64,000 nt of DNA from Rhizobium laguerreae (GTDB taxonomy: Bacteria; Pseudomonadota; Alphaproteobacteria; Rhizobiales; Rhizobiaceae), in assembly GCF_002008165.1 (NCBI RefSeq), contig NZ_MRDM01000017.1, forward strand, positions 62,749 to 126,748. Reading direction: 5' to 3'. The notes under the pieces were generated by a model. It made no database searches and was not told the DNA's origin. It worked only from the letters and a program-made list of their open reading frames with translations. Below are positions 63,749 through 64,000 of the stretch, piece by piece; positions within the stretch are counted from its first letter, which is position 1; each line of letters opens with the position of its first letter. The position numbers were made by a program, and so were the translations under genes.

Positions 63749-64000
63749 ATGACGCGCGAGCAGCAAATCGGTGTCGTTATCGGTCTGATCATCGTGACTC
63801 TGCTGACGATGCTGCGCGCCGGCGATCCCGGGATGTTTAAGCTGATCCGCGGCGTGACGTTCGATGAGTATCAGCGGCTCGTTCCCAGGATCTTCGAGCC
63901 GATGCCGGTTCGTGTCATCGACATCGACGAGACTTCGCTCAGCGAATTCGGCCAATGGCCGTGGCCGCGGGATCGGCTGGCCCTGTTGGTGGACCGGCTC
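63749..64000 (+). CDS. CHASE2-domain protein, probable adenylate/guanylate cyclase (N-terminal part)
   Basis: Eighty-four residues are present before the window ends, still open. The N-terminus MTREQQIGVVIGLIIVTLLT is a membrane anchor, and RVIDIDETSLSEFGQWPWPR is the characteristic start of the extracellular CHASE2 sensor domain. In rhizobia CHASE2 is usually followed by three helices and a class III cyclase domain, which is why I expect a cyclase; the catalytic part is outside the window. The start is ATG 63749. It is head-to-head with the haem-motif cyclase. Confidence 0.8.
   Translation, partial: MTREQQIGVVIGLIIVTLLTMLRAGDPGMFKLIRGVTFDEYQRLVPRIFEPMPVRVIDIDETSLSEFGQWPWPRDRLALLVDRL

Overview
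The window looks like the chromosome of an alphaproteobacterium of the Rhizobium etli / R. leguminosarum group. This rests on GC-rich coding with many divergent and convergent short operons, mosaic palindromic intergenic repeats of the RIME type, a split proton-translocating transhydrogenase (pntAA-pntAB-pntB) preceded by the small aa3 oxidase subunit IV, a Zur-box-like site before a His-rich COG0523 GTPase, and an abundance of LacI regulators, second-messenger enzymes and class III cyclases. No tRNA, rRNA, CRISPR array, phage or insertion sequence was seen. The window starts inside a LysR gene and ends inside a CHASE2-type gene.

Layout. 1-7.2 kb: partial LysR regulator, an unknown anchored protein, lysS and gltX (Lys and Glu tRNA synthetases), a TerC membrane protein, an AraC/GyrI regulator and a TetR regulator. 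7.3-10.2 kb: an EmrA/EmrB-type efflux pair divergent from the TetR gene, with palindromic operator candidates between them. 10.3-14.4 kb: LacI-xylB-xylA xylose module. 14.4-22 kb: a second sugar module with a divergent LacI repressor, ABC ATPase, permease and binding protein, then a TIM-barrel isomerase/epimerase and a Gfo/Idh/MocA oxidoreductase. Paired LacI-type operators lie in the divergent promoter and a related site lies before the isomerase. A DoxX protein and a GH1 beta-glucosidase follow.

24-34 kb: a CHASE4-GGDEF-EAL protein, TrhO-type tRNA hydroxylase, overlapping CYTH and CHAD genes, KDPG aldolase, a DUF533 protein, a GNAT enzyme with a small membrane protein, and a NicO-type metal exporter with its DUF1007 partner. 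34-40 kb: LysR, an ornithine decarboxylase behind a long speF-like leader, GNAT, a serine hydrolase, a membrane GGDEF protein and serine acetyltransferase. 40-44 kb: an operon of a His-rich COG0523 GTPase, a WD40 protein and a GNAT, then a creatininase-family gene and MarR. 44-51 kb: LacI with a D-2-hydroxyacid dehydrogenase, a glutamine-amidotransferase-like hydrolase, and a TRAP transporter whose TakP-like binding protein converges on its two membrane subunits at a strong bidirectional terminator.

51-64 kb: a PAS/degenerate-GGDEF/EAL protein, a FeeM-like N-acyl amino acid synthase candidate, the oxidase subunit IV and pnt operon, a DUF992 protein, an HWE-type histidine kinase, a TPR lipoprotein, ribosomal protein S21, and an adenylate cyclase with a predicted periplasmic c-type haem motif. 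The last is divergent from a second, CHASE2-type gene.

Functionally the region combines sugar, keto-acid and polyamine metabolism with signalling: three c-di-GMP proteins, two probable cAMP enzymes, one orphan histidine kinase and eight one-component regulators. The observations most worth a second look are the haem-motif cyclase, the ornithine decarboxylase leader with a small ORF overlapping the start codon, the COG0523-WD40-GNAT operon behind a Zur-like box, and the FeeM-like gene.
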